This document shows positions 47,698 through 57,516 of a stretch of DNA of 64,000 nt, piece by piece. Source of the stretch: Paracyclopina nana (lineage: Eukaryota; Arthropoda; Copepoda; Cyclopoida; Cyclopettidae). The first letter of the stretch is position 1; every line of letters begins with the position of its first letter. A program made the position numbers and the translations under genes. Where the stretch lies: positions 3,658,001-3,722,000 of the forward strand of contig JAGUCH010000004.1 of NCBI GenBank assembly GCA_019096065.1, written 5' to 3'. Under the pieces are notes generated by a model, which saw nothing but the letters and a program-made list of their open reading frames with translations, was not told the origin of the DNA and searched no databases.

Positions 47698-50131
47698 TTA
47701 TGCAGCTTCATCTTTCCATGCACTGAAGTCCACCTTTGAAATGCTAGCATGATTACAATTGATCAAAGGATTTCTGCAAAAAGTAAAGCTCCCTTTTATG
47801 CTCTTCTGTTAAAAAGAAGTTTTCAGCGTTAATTTTTTCACCTTTGCTCATCAAGCAATCTGAATGGAAATCGAGTGGAATCAGCAATTTGGGTGACATG
47901 ACAAAAGACACTTGCCAAACTCAGTCCTCTGATAGTCCTAAGCTGAGCTATCAGGAAAAGCTAATCAAGTTAGATAGCTTACAATCAAACACTGGAGCAG
48001 CTCCTACCTTCAGTGAAGGATGAAGGTTGTCCTGAATTCTCATAAAAGAATCTGTCCCCATTTTTGAGCCTGTAGAACTGATCAGCAAGAATGCACCTTA
48101 TAGTTTGGCCCACTTTGGATCCCCTCTTTGGTAGCTCGACCAACATGCCAATGTAAAAGTCAATGTCATCCACATTTTTGTAGACCTTTCTCAGCTTTTC
48201 AAAGTCCTAAAAGTACACATATACAGCCTGACTCTAGAGATGAAATTATCAGCCACTTCGGACAAAATTACCAGAAGTGGTTATTTGTTGCATAAGGCTC
48301 TGGCGTTTTTTACGGGCGATTGACAAAATTACTTTTATGATCCCTCTAGCGGATTGATTGCGCATTCATTCAAATTATTTTGAGATAGCCCGTTGGAAGT
48401 TATAAAAAAGGACACACCTGTGGATCCACATAGGCTCTGAAGTCATCAAAAGTCGATGGCGGAGAGATTTTGTTGCATATGTCAAAGTAGTGGATAAACC
48501 CTTGGATCCCATGGTCCCTTCCTCTTTGAATGTTCAGGGCTAATAAATCCAGACCTCCGCCCAGAACTCCACCGGCGAATAAAAAGTGCAACAGCTGGAA
48601 AACATGTATGTAAGCAAAATGCAATACTAGGATCAATTAGCACCTTACATCTACAGGAAAGCCTGGGATAACTTTTCCCATTGGGGTTAGCATCATGCCT
48701 TTGACCAGTTGACCAAAAGTGGTTTCTTTGAGAAGGTCAGGGGCCTTGAAAAACGAGTCTTTCAACCGTCTGGTGAGAATTGTCTCTGAACCATTCAGCG
48801 AAGACAATCGGATTTCAGGATTGACAGTTGTGTGGCCAAAACGGAAAGCTCCAGTGGCAAACTCATTGGTGATTCTGGGATCCAATTTGGAGTCATATTT
48901 GTCATAATACCGATTGCCCGTTCTAGGCAGCAAATCATAGAGGTATGCGAATCCCCTGCCCATGACTGTGGGCAGGTATTCTTGGTAAATGATGTGCTGG
49001 TATATGGCGATATTAAGCCTGCGAGCTTCCTGAAACACGACCTCGTCATCCCAGTGAGGATTTAAGCTCGACAATTGAGTTGCCAGCAAATTGTGCAGCT
49101 TAATGAAAATCGCATGGAACATTGACAGTTGGGGATTTTCCAGGCCTCTCACGTCACCTACATCCATTAGGGAGTCGCATTACTTAACAGAGATGCTTAA
49201 TAACATATTCACGTACCAATAAACCAGCAGCCTTCTTCAGTGCAAATGTTGTTGAGACTGAGCCTGGATTCGTAATCTGGATCCTTGACTTGAATGTGTC
49301 CTTTCTTGCCCTTCGGGAACCCATCAAATCCGCCAGTTTTGATTTCGTCCGCCTCAGGCTCGTCAATGCCATAAACATGGCTCAAGTCAAGCCAATCAGT
49401 CAACTCATTTTGCTAATTAGCTCAATATCAACTTATTGTTGTTTGAAAGCCAGGAGCAACCGATGTACTCACTTGCTCAGAAGCACTTGGAGTACAATCC
49501 AATTTCACGCTTCTTGTAGACCTTACAAAATTCATGCACCTAGACTTGAACACTTCATCTCCAGGATCGATCCATATGGGAGCACAAGACTCACTGATGA
49601 CATCATTCTCCTAAATCAAAATGGCTACTTATTGCAAGAATGTCAACAATTTAAAAGTTCAAGATTGCCAAGCTTAGAGGGGAAATTGAGCAGCAATCGA
49701 GTCCCATGCCCATTATTCCTTTCATGGCTGGACTTCTGGTGATGTCATGGTCGACAAATTGGCCAAAAGTCGTCAAAATGGACGTGGCTGTAGAATCCAG
49801 CTCCTGATCCCTTGACAAGGTGGCAGATACTTTCCTGGCATTGGGCAGCTCACTACCTTGCCTATCTTTCCTAAAAGCATCCAGGCCTTTTAAAAAAAGA
49901 AAAATTTACATGCAACTCTCGTCAAAAAAAATTTCGTCACCATCAGAATAAGAATTGGGGAGGATTCTCTGGAAAGGAGTGTGAATCCATCCAAATTTGG
50001 GCTGCTCCAAATTGTTGCAAGATCCGTCAACTCTCCTGTACTTTGCATTGGGATCACATGGCTCCGGCTCCGGGCAATTTGAGGTCATGACTGTGGCATT
50101 CACCCTTGTCCTCAGCAAATTGGCGACCACT
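47698..50131 (-). CDS. Animal heme peroxidase (peroxinectin/chorion-peroxidase type), 5' end unresolved
   Basis: A secreted or cell-surface H2O2-using heme enzyme by family. Nine exons on the minus strand: 50131-49941, 49886-49669, 49610-49473, 49412-49217, 49157-48649, 48594-48418, 48206-48008, 47947-47842, 47773-47698, about 603 residues. Catalytic positions are all present: GQFVDHD (distal Gln and His), GDVRGLEN (catalytic Arg and heme-linked Glu), EFATGAFRFGH (proximal His), NIQRGRDHG and ADQFYRLKNGDRFFYEN. The C-terminus NPLINCN...VDFSAWK matches the family. The N-terminal YRRVDGSCNN and LPNSYSDG are also typical. Exon 50131 opens in phase 2, so at least one upstream exon exists; 50251-50211 would fit the phase but gives no signal peptide. 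The exon 49886-49669 seems to use a GC donor. Only the very N-terminus is uncertain. Confidence 0.9.
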
Positions 50132-51965
50132 CTGAAACAGCAGCAATTTGCGATGATTGCTCACCATTATTTTTGGCAAGAATGAGAGGATGTAACCCAG
50201 CCATTATTACGAGTTGCGAGGCTGCTTAATGATGGGCAATAAGTACATCATGTCTCTGGTGCACGTTACGACCAGAATAGGACTTGATTGGACCCCTCCA
50301 GTGGAACCTGTGGAAACCGTGGAGCCCGTGGAGCCGCCAGAAGTCCGGAAGGTTGCCCATTCACCGCTACATCACCACCTCAAAATCACAAAACCTCCCT
50401 TCTCAAAAAACACCTTTTCATCTCCTCCAACTCTCTGATTGTTGCTGCTGTTGCTGCTACTACCTATGCGTTGAGCCTTACCTATGGCAATTCACCTGAC
50501 CTTGAGTGGAGAAGTTGCTAGCCATTGTGTGGAGGAGTTGCTAGCTGCTACATAGAGAGGACCTGCAGCTGCATGATAACGGAGAGAAGCAGATGGAAGC
50601 TGATGGAACTTGCTGCGATGCATCGAGTGGAGAAGAAGGAGAAGACTCGGGGAGTTCGACGGGGGACTTCAGAGAAACAAGACATGGACCAAGTGCACAT
50701 GGCCCATTGAGTGAGCTCTGCCCTGCTATTGTCCCACCAAAGTTCTCCAAAGTGTGCTGAGGCATGAAGAAGATGGCCACAAGAATATTTACTGCAGTAC
50801 TTATTTCTTTGTATTTGCTGCCATTAATTTGTGTGGTGTTAAAAGCTGAGTGAATAAGACAACCTTGTTTGACTTTGTTCGACCATAACTTGTATAGAGG
50901 TTTCCGGGGCAGTTATGCATCCTCGTCTGAGGCTGTTGAGGCCGTTGAGGATGTGGGTAGGAGGCCCAATCACAGGTCTACAGCACTGAAGCTTGCCATG
51001 TGATGTGTCTCGCCGGAGTTGGAGCACCGAGGCTGCGGCTTTGGGTCCAAGGCGGGTAGACATCCGGCCAGCACCCGGAGGCTGCGAACGGTACCGTGAC
51101 CATGAAGCCGATGCTAACCATCCTAGGCTTCAGAGGGTGTGACCGTCGCACACCATTTTGGAGGCCCCGGAGGGATTGAAGGCCACTTTCTCTCCTAAAG
51201 GTTTGAAGACCAAAATACAACGAAGTCCCGGAAAATGTCTTGGTGTGGATCAAGATTCCTGCTCTGCGGCGCAGGTTGGGCCGCACGCTGATTGCGATCA
51301 GGGTGTGTCTACTACAGTACAAAAGCAAAAATCCCGAAGGCTGACGAGCCGATGGGGGTCACTCCGATGGCATTTGGGCCTATGTGGTGCGTAGGCTTTA
51401 GATTCCCTTAGACCCAAATTGCGCATTGATGCCGTTGGCGGGTTGGAACTGGCGCGCGGGGAGTGCAAGAAGGTACAGGCCGTGACGTACCACCAGCCCG
51501 TTGATGATGTCTTCCATGGACCATTGTTATGATGATGGGCCTACACAAAGTAACAATGACACTGTCTTTCCCGGAGGTGAATGCATGCGTGCAGGCTCCG
51601 CATGGCATAGCTTGGAGTATGGGTGCCATGGCAGCCGGAAAGCCAGCCAAGGTGCAGGTTGCGACCTGAGCCTCTGTTGCCTATCCATAATGGGGCGAGT
51701 GAGCGCAAGAGTGTTGCGACACTAGTGGGTCTCGTCCGTGGGTTTGGCCACACAGATGGAAGAAGATGATGTAATCCATGACTCCGTTGTGAGTCAACAA
51801 ACCCCAAATAGGCCACGCGTGGAGCCAGAGTGGGAGCCACAAAGGAAAATGCGTGTTTGGGGCCCAAAAAACTGGCTAACCTTGGACAAGTTGCCGAGGG
51901 CACAGGGAAGGTTGGCCGGCCCGCAACTCGAGGAGGAGTGGGCAAACTTTTATTTTTTCATTCAC
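50132..51965. other. GC-rich block of unknown origin upstream of the Ty3-like element
   Basis: From about 50,880 to 51,950 the DNA is clearly richer in G and C than anything else in the window. It has open frames on both strands (for example 51738-51968 plus, 51541-51945 minus), none with a motif I know. It could be a fragment of another retroelement into which the following element inserted. Around 50,299-50,335 there is a short GTGGARCCN minisatellite, and near 50,515-50,545 GAGTTGCTAGC occurs twice. The first exon of the peroxidase may lie at the start of this stretch. Confidence 0.4.
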
Positions 51966-52288
51966 TGAGTCGACACTGGTTGGCGAAGTGGCATACCTTT
52001 TTTTGCGTAAAAAGTTGATGCACCTTTGTTTCAGAGACTTAGAAGAAATTACCATCCATACACCTGTTGGCACCAGTAGTGCCAAATTTTACTCCATCTT
52101 TTATATTGTAATAAGTGAGTGTGTGTATTTGTGCGTGCGTTTGTGTGTGTGTTTTGTCTTGGCCGCTCATAGCCTAGACAAAAAATAAATAAACGAGCTT
52201 AGCAACTGCAACCTTTTTCTCTGTGTCACTTGACGCGGCGTAGTAATTAGGACAAGCTTCCCTGTGCTTTGAACAGCGTATAGCTTTT

Positions 52289-52330
52289 AATTCGGTATTA
52301 CCGAATTTAGTACACACAGTAGTGTACTAA
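52289..52330 (+). promoter_or_regulatory. Two adjacent hairpins in the leader of the Ty3-like element
   Basis: AATTCGGTATTACCGAATT (52289-52307) is a perfect palindrome around one base. Next, a 9-bp perfect stem (TTAGTACAC, 52307-52315, with GTGTACTAA, 52322-52330) encloses a 6-base loop. Downstream, a TGTGACTCCGT...AGATAAGAA unit occurs twice before the gag start. Role unknown; packaging or dimerisation would be typical for a leader. Confidence 0.5.
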
Positions 52331-52417
52331 GACCAGAATATTGTGTGTGACTCCGTTGCACCTCTAAGAGATAAGAAATACTTCGTGTGACTCCGTCACG
52401 CTTTTTACAAGATAAGA

Positions 52418-54982
52418 ATGGCTAATCAGGATTCTAGGATCACTGGACCTACTCTGGCTGAGGAAGTTACGAAAGTAAAGGATCGATTGTTGCAACATCT
52501 TGGGATTAGTGAGGACACTTTTCAAGGGTACTTATCCCAATGCCACCCAAATGGGACCAGCAGGACTGTCTTGCAAAGATTTCTGCCACACGTTGCTTAC
52601 CCTGAAGCACTAGAGTTTGTTACGGTAACCCCAGCACAAATAGCAGCTGTCTGGGATAGGACTCGGATAGTAATTGTTCCTAGGGAGCCAATTAGACCGT
52701 TGGATGATCATATTACGGCAATCATTAGGACTATGCCTCTTAAAGATCCAGTAGGCCAGGTTGTAAATGTGGTTAAATATATTGATGCACTTGACCCTAA
52801 TTCATTGACAAGCACGACCTGTGCTTTATTATGCATTTGTTTTGGTCTGGATGAGTTCCTAACTCGTATTGAGGAAAAGAAAGATCTGCAGCGTATCCAA
52901 GAAGTTGATGGAAGCTCCATGACCTACGCAATGTCAGGGACGCATGAAATGGTTGCGACATTGATATCCAGGAATTGGCTAAAGATACGGGCATTTGGAG
53001 ATGGATTTTCCATTGTAGCGAGGCTTTATGGCCTACAAATCGATTATTTCCTAAATGAGCCGCTTAACCTGAAGCCACAGAAAACTTCAGGCCAGAGTGT
53101 ACATTTTCCAAACAATGAGACGAGTAATGCTGTTCCAGATATGTCTTCGATAGCAAGTCCACCTGGGACTAACCATCATGAGTTCACTACAGGTGTTGAT
53201 CTGAATGGCCAAAATAAGTCAGTCCTAACCTCGACTAAAATGAATCCTCGTGATTTGCACAACTTGACTAATTCTGTCACGCTTCCTCCAATGGAAGTTG
53301 TACATAGGATGGTACAACAGATGTTGTCAGGAGGCCATTTGAATATTCAGGAATTGAACACGGTAAAAGCTTACTACACGAAAATGCATGATGCAAGCAC
53401 GGCAAATAAAATCATTGCCTCTGCACAAATCACGGCTAAGCACATGGTTGGGGCAAAAGTAGAGTCTATCTTCAGTAAGAATTTAGAAAGAACCTTAAGC
53501 ATAGTAGATGCTGCGCCGAAGGAAAGAATGGTGCCGGAAACTGACGTCATCTACGATGAGTCTGCTCCGATTTCAGAGAGGCTGAAGTTAATTAACACCG
53601 ACGAGATTAAGGATGTGGAATCAGCCAGACGAGTAATCCTTCAGATGGTTGACCCAAACTTATCCTCAGGAAAGAAATTGATTGAGATGCAGAAGCTCTT
53701 TAGTGTACTTAGCACGAGGGACGAGTTTACTTCTCTCCAAAAGCAGATATTGGCAGAGGGCTACTTGAAGACCCCTGAAATAAGTGTGGCCGCTGGAGTA
53801 TCAGCTGACACTTCTAGGAGCATTTATGATCCGACTACCATGAGAGGTTACATCGCTGCACCTACGAATGGCCATGTTAAGTATGCAAGCTCACAGTCAA
53901 TGAAGGAGATTAGGCACAAATATACTAAAAAGTTTGATTTACATAGTTCCTCATTAACTGCTGAGAATATAATAAATTTTCTGGACTATATGGCGAACGA
54001 GGCTGGCAGACAGCATTGGTCTCATGCAGCTTTGTTAACAGCCATGTGTGAGGCTTCATCCCAGAATACTAGTGAGTATTTTAAGGGGATGGCTGGAGAA
54101 GGAAAAGATGGTATGGAATTGCTATGGCAAGATATCTTTAACTACACGCAGTTTGTGCGTAAAGAGGATCCATATTTCCTCATTCAGGAGATGATCCGGA
54201 AGCCTACTGAGTGCTTCACTGCCACACTTAAGGCAATTCTTCGACTGCGAATGAAGATACATAGCACAACCATTGGAGATGGCGGAGATGCTCATGCAGT
54301 CTCTGAAGCCATCTCTGATGGTTTTGCACTTTTAGGACGTCATTGGCCTCAGAATTACCAGTCATTAGTAAACAAATACAACGACTATCTGCTGAGAGCG
54401 AATATACCTGCTAGGAGTTTGCACGCCTACAATATCATGATGAACTTGATTGGCAGTGACCTAGGTACCTATGTGCCAAGGGACCTGGATAGGGCTCATA
54501 AAGAGGAGAGGCTGCCAATGGTACCCAATATGCGTGCCAAACCTAGAATTGCTATGGTTGAAGCCACTGAAGAAGAGGTGTTAGACAGTGCTAGCACTAT
54601 GTCAGCAGCCTCTGGCCGTAGTCAACGAAGTGCTAAAATAATAAATGAGCTACAATGCGAGTTGGCTCGAGCAAATTTTGAGTTGAGTAGGCAAGCTGTT
54701 GAAGTAGCTATGATGAAAGCTGAATCACCATCCGAGAAAATAAATAGGTTGGGAAAAACTTTTAACATAGATACATCTAAGTTGCCTGAAGGAAACCCTC
54801 TTCAGACTAATGGGTGCTTGTTCTGCAACCAAATGCATTACGCTACACAGTGTACAAATTACCCAAACACGAATTTGACCTCAATTAGAAACGATGGCAC
54901 ATTGTGCCCGTTGTGTAAAGGATTGCACCTTGAGTTTAGGGGAGAACAGTGTTGGAAGACACGACCTGCTCGTAAACAATAA
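52418..54982 (+). CDS. Gag-like protein of the Ty3-like element
   Basis: 854 residues, far larger than the usual 300-500 for Ty3/Gypsy Gag. The C-terminus has two zinc-knuckle-like cysteine clusters from about residue 800: CLFCNQMHYATQC and CPLCKGLHLEF...C. This spacing is more like BEL/Pao Gag fingers than the CCHC of most Ty3 elements. The middle is helical and Met/Ser-rich. The start is the first ATG after a stop and has a good context. The stop overlaps the next start as TAATG. The frame is intact over its whole length. Confidence 0.82.
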   Translation: MANQDSRITGPTLAEEVTKVKDRLLQHLGISEDTFQGYLSQCHPNGTSRTVLQRFLPHVAYPEALEFVTVTPAQIAAVWDRTRIVIVPREPIRPLDDHITAIIRTMPLKDPVGQVVNVVKYIDALDPNSLTSTTCALLCICFGLDEFLTRIEEKKDLQRIQEVDGSSMTYAMSGTHEMVATLISRNWLKIRAFGDGFSIVARLYGLQIDYFLNEPLNLKPQKTSGQSVHFPNNETSNAVPDMSSIASPPGTNHHEFTTGVDLNGQNKSVLTSTKMNPRDLHNLTNSVTLPPMEVVHRMVQQMLSGGHLNIQELNTVKAYYTKMHDASTANKIIASAQITAKHMVGAKVESIFSKNLERTLSIVDAAPKERMVPETDVIYDESAPISERLKLINTDEIKDVESARRVILQMVDPNLSSGKKLIEMQKLFSVLSTRDEFTSLQKQILAEGYLKTPEISVAAGVSADTSRSIYDPTTMRGYIAAPTNGHVKYASSQSMKEIRHKYTKKFDLHSSSLTAENIINFLDYMANEAGRQHWSHAALLTAMCEASSQNTSEYFKGMAGEGKDGMELLWQDIFNYTQFVRKEDPYFLIQEMIRKPTECFTATLKAILRLRMKIHSTTIGDGGDAHAVSEAISDGFALLGRHWPQNYQSLVNKYNDYLLRANIPARSLHAYNIMMNLIGSDLGTYVPRDLDRAHKEERLPMVPNMRAKPRIAMVEATEEEVLDSASTMSAASGRSQRSAKIINELQCELARANFELSRQAVEVAMMKAESPSEKINRLGKTFNIDTSKLPEGNPLQTNGCLFCNQMHYATQCTNYPNTNLTSIRNDGTLCPLCKGLHLEFRGEQCWKTRPARKQ

Positions 54983-57516
54983 TGGGACCAAGTACAAAAA
55001 CTCCCAATAAGAATGATAAAGATAGTTACATCTTGCCTTCATTTATGAGGGGAGAATGTAACAAAGAAGTAGGACGAGCTTACTTTGATTATTTAAAGGA
55101 GCAATCTGTGAAAAATGCCGAAATTATGACTCGTGGAAGTGAGGACAAAAAGGCTCTGGTCCTTGCAATAAGGGGTAGAAAAAGTCGGTTTGTCCATCAG
55201 CATACTATGACTGTAATTGAGATTAGCATAATACTGTTTGCAATAACAATATGTCAATATTGCTTATTTGGTTGGGATTATTGGCCAATTACAGTAATCT
55301 GTAGTGGAGCAATAATAGCTTTATGGTACTACTTTGTAAAAGGTAGCACGAGTGATGAGCAAAAAACTTGTAGTAATGATGGTATCGTTACACATCTGGC
55401 CTCGGTAAATGCTAATGAAGCAGAGCCAGTAACACATTTTGAACCTTTACCGAATCCGGAACTTGAAGATGACATGCTGAGTATATACTCATTAAAGCTA
55501 CACAATGTTTGTGAAAGGTATTTTATACCAGTGGAGATAACTGGAAAAATACGTTTGCATGCTTTATTTGACAGTGGAGCAATGGTGCAGATAATATCAC
55601 GCACCCTTGTAAAACTGACCGAAGACAAGATTGGTTACACTCTACCTCGGGTCGAAACTAATTATGTAATTAAGAACTTTAATGGGGAAGAATTCCCAGG
55701 GAATGAAGCTGTCTCTATCCAAGTTGCATTTGGGAATCGTGTTTTAATCAGACAGGCTGTTTTCCTTGTATCTGATTGCGATACACTATTAATGATAGGA
55801 AACTCGTTATTAGTGGACAATAATGTCCGGATGACTAGTAAAGATGGAAAGCACTTTATGGATTTCCCTGGAAAATCTAAGCATAAGAAAATTCCACTAT
55901 TACTATCAAAAGAGGCCTTCTACCCAGTGGCAATAAATGAAGGGATCACCCTACTCCCTGGGGAAGAAGTGACCACCATGGCTAGTTTACCTCATGATTT
56001 ACCTGTCATCAGTAATGACATTCAAATAGATTCTGACTCTGACGAAGATGACGACCTTGGTCGTACACATCACCAGAAAAATGTCTATTCCGGATTGGTG
56101 GATAAGTACTTAAACTTTATGCCTAGTAACGAGTACCGCGGAGTGACCTCTGAGGGGGCACTTACTGCTGTCACTCGTAAAGGTACTTTCCCAGTAAATA
56201 TTGGGAACAATACTGAGGATCCCATCTACTTAAATGCACATGCAGTGATTGGGCGAGCCAGGATTGTCAAGAAACAGAAATTTAAGAGTACGGTTGCAGC
56301 CCATGTGGCTAACATTAGTTTAAAGGCTCTGGAGCATGAAATGGAGTCATGTTACTGCAATTATTTAGATTCGCATGTAATTGTGCAGTTTACTGACATA
56401 AATGGCCTTTCCTTTACTGATATGCATGTTTTCAATGCCTATGAGCCATTAAGGGGAAGCCACAAGCCCTTGATTAGTAGAAAAGGAAATTACGTATTTA
56501 TCTCAGCTAACCAAAGTGATGGTTACGAAGAGATAACTGATGTGATAATTAGCAAATTTATGAAACGAGAAAAATGGGATGAATTACCGTGGGCTGTTAT
56601 TGTCCCAGGGCATAAACTTTTGTCTGGCGAACAAAAGCGCATTGTAATAAAGATGAATATGATGGTGGATAAACTTAAAGTAGTATGGCTAAAATATAAG
56701 TATATTTGCCCACCATGCATGACCATTGCCTTGTGTCCTATTGAATCCTACCTCAATGGGATGGATAGGGTCATAATAACTATGATGATACATGAGTATG
56801 AGAATTACCCCCTTGCTTATCAAAGAAATGAACTAGATAAGTATTTTGAACTAAATGTTCTTGGAGCTCATGGTATCATGTTTAAGTTGTCCAACAATGT
56901 TGAGTTAATATTCCATGTCCCTAGCGAACATGCTGAGAATATTGGCTACTTAATCACGCTTATGTACATAATAATTGGTCAATTACGGTACCAAAATGTG
57001 GCCGACGACGTGTGGATCAGAACACTTATGGATGGCGATGTGCATGTAGGTGACCCACTTTGTATGGCAACCACCGCTGCATTGCTAGTGTTATCTGGGT
57101 TACAAATGTACCCTGATGACCTTACCAAAGAGGATATAAAGACAAAATTTGGTAAATTTATACCATTTGTACTTGAACCACATGGTTGCTCGTGCAAGCC
57201 TTGCTTGGCAAAGAACATGGGCATCAAAGTGCCACTTAAGAGCTTCACTACTATTTACGAAGGTCCTATTGTGGATACCAGTGTCAGACAAACAGTTCTA
57301 AAAAGTCCTTCTGAACTAGACCTCGTATCAGCTAGCCTGGAGCTTTCTAAAGATGAGAGAAATAACCAAAAACTATATGATGAGGTTTATAATCTCCTTT
57401 TGAAATTTCCAAGTGAATTTGACCCCCTCCGTGTTTTAAATGGAGTAGCAGGTTATACATTTCCATTGAAACCAGAAAGCGATCCTGAACATGGATCTAG
57501 AACACATTCCGGATGA
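54982..57516 (+). CDS. Membrane-anchored protease ORF of the Ty3-like element
   Basis: 844 residues. The N-terminal third has two adjacent hydrophobic helices (about 77-95 and 99-119, ending ALWYYFVKG), unusual for a retrotransposon protein. A retroviral-type aspartic protease follows: ALFDSGAMVQIIS with the catalytic Asp at residue 197 in DSGA, and later LLMIGNSLL like the second protease half. The 550 residues after this are unassigned, with a Cys-rich piece (HGCSCKPCL) near 735. It starts at the ATG that shares a base with the gag stop, and it overlaps the start of the pol ORF by 26 bases in another frame, so pol may be made by frameshifting or reinitiation. Confidence 0.75.
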   Translation: MGPSTKTPNKNDKDSYILPSFMRGECNKEVGRAYFDYLKEQSVKNAEIMTRGSEDKKALVLAIRGRKSRFVHQHTMTVIEISIILFAITICQYCLFGWDYWPITVICSGAIIALWYYFVKGSTSDEQKTCSNDGIVTHLASVNANEAEPVTHFEPLPNPELEDDMLSIYSLKLHNVCERYFIPVEITGKIRLHALFDSGAMVQIISRTLVKLTEDKIGYTLPRVETNYVIKNFNGEEFPGNEAVSIQVAFGNRVLIRQAVFLVSDCDTLLMIGNSLLVDNNVRMTSKDGKHFMDFPGKSKHKKIPLLLSKEAFYPVAINEGITLLPGEEVTTMASLPHDLPVISNDIQIDSDSDEDDDLGRTHHQKNVYSGLVDKYLNFMPSNEYRGVTSEGALTAVTRKGTFPVNIGNNTEDPIYLNAHAVIGRARIVKKQKFKSTVAAHVANISLKALEHEMESCYCNYLDSHVIVQFTDINGLSFTDMHVFNAYEPLRGSHKPLISRKGNYVFISANQSDGYEEITDVIISKFMKREKWDELPWAVIVPGHKLLSGEQKRIVIKMNMMVDKLKVVWLKYKYICPPCMTIALCPIESYLNGMDRVIITMMIHEYENYPLAYQRNELDKYFELNVLGAHGIMFKLSNNVELIFHVPSEHAENIGYLITLMYIIIGQLRYQNVADDVWIRTLMDGDVHVGDPLCMATTAALLVLSGLQMYPDDLTKEDIKTKFGKFIPFVLEPHGCSCKPCLAKNMGIKVPLKSFTTIYEGPIVDTSVRQTVLKSPSELDLVSASLELSKDERNNQKLYDEVYNLLLKFPSEFDPLRVLNGVAGYTFPLKPESDPEHGSRTHSG

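Noticed and set aside
51541..51968. Overlapping ORFs of 134 (minus) and 76 (plus) codons
   Set aside because: Open frames are expected by chance in the GC-rich block, and neither shows a recognisable motif.
52105..52165. GT-rich run as a regulatory element
   Set aside because: Looks like an ordinary impure GT microsatellite, possibly within the LTR; no specific function can be argued.
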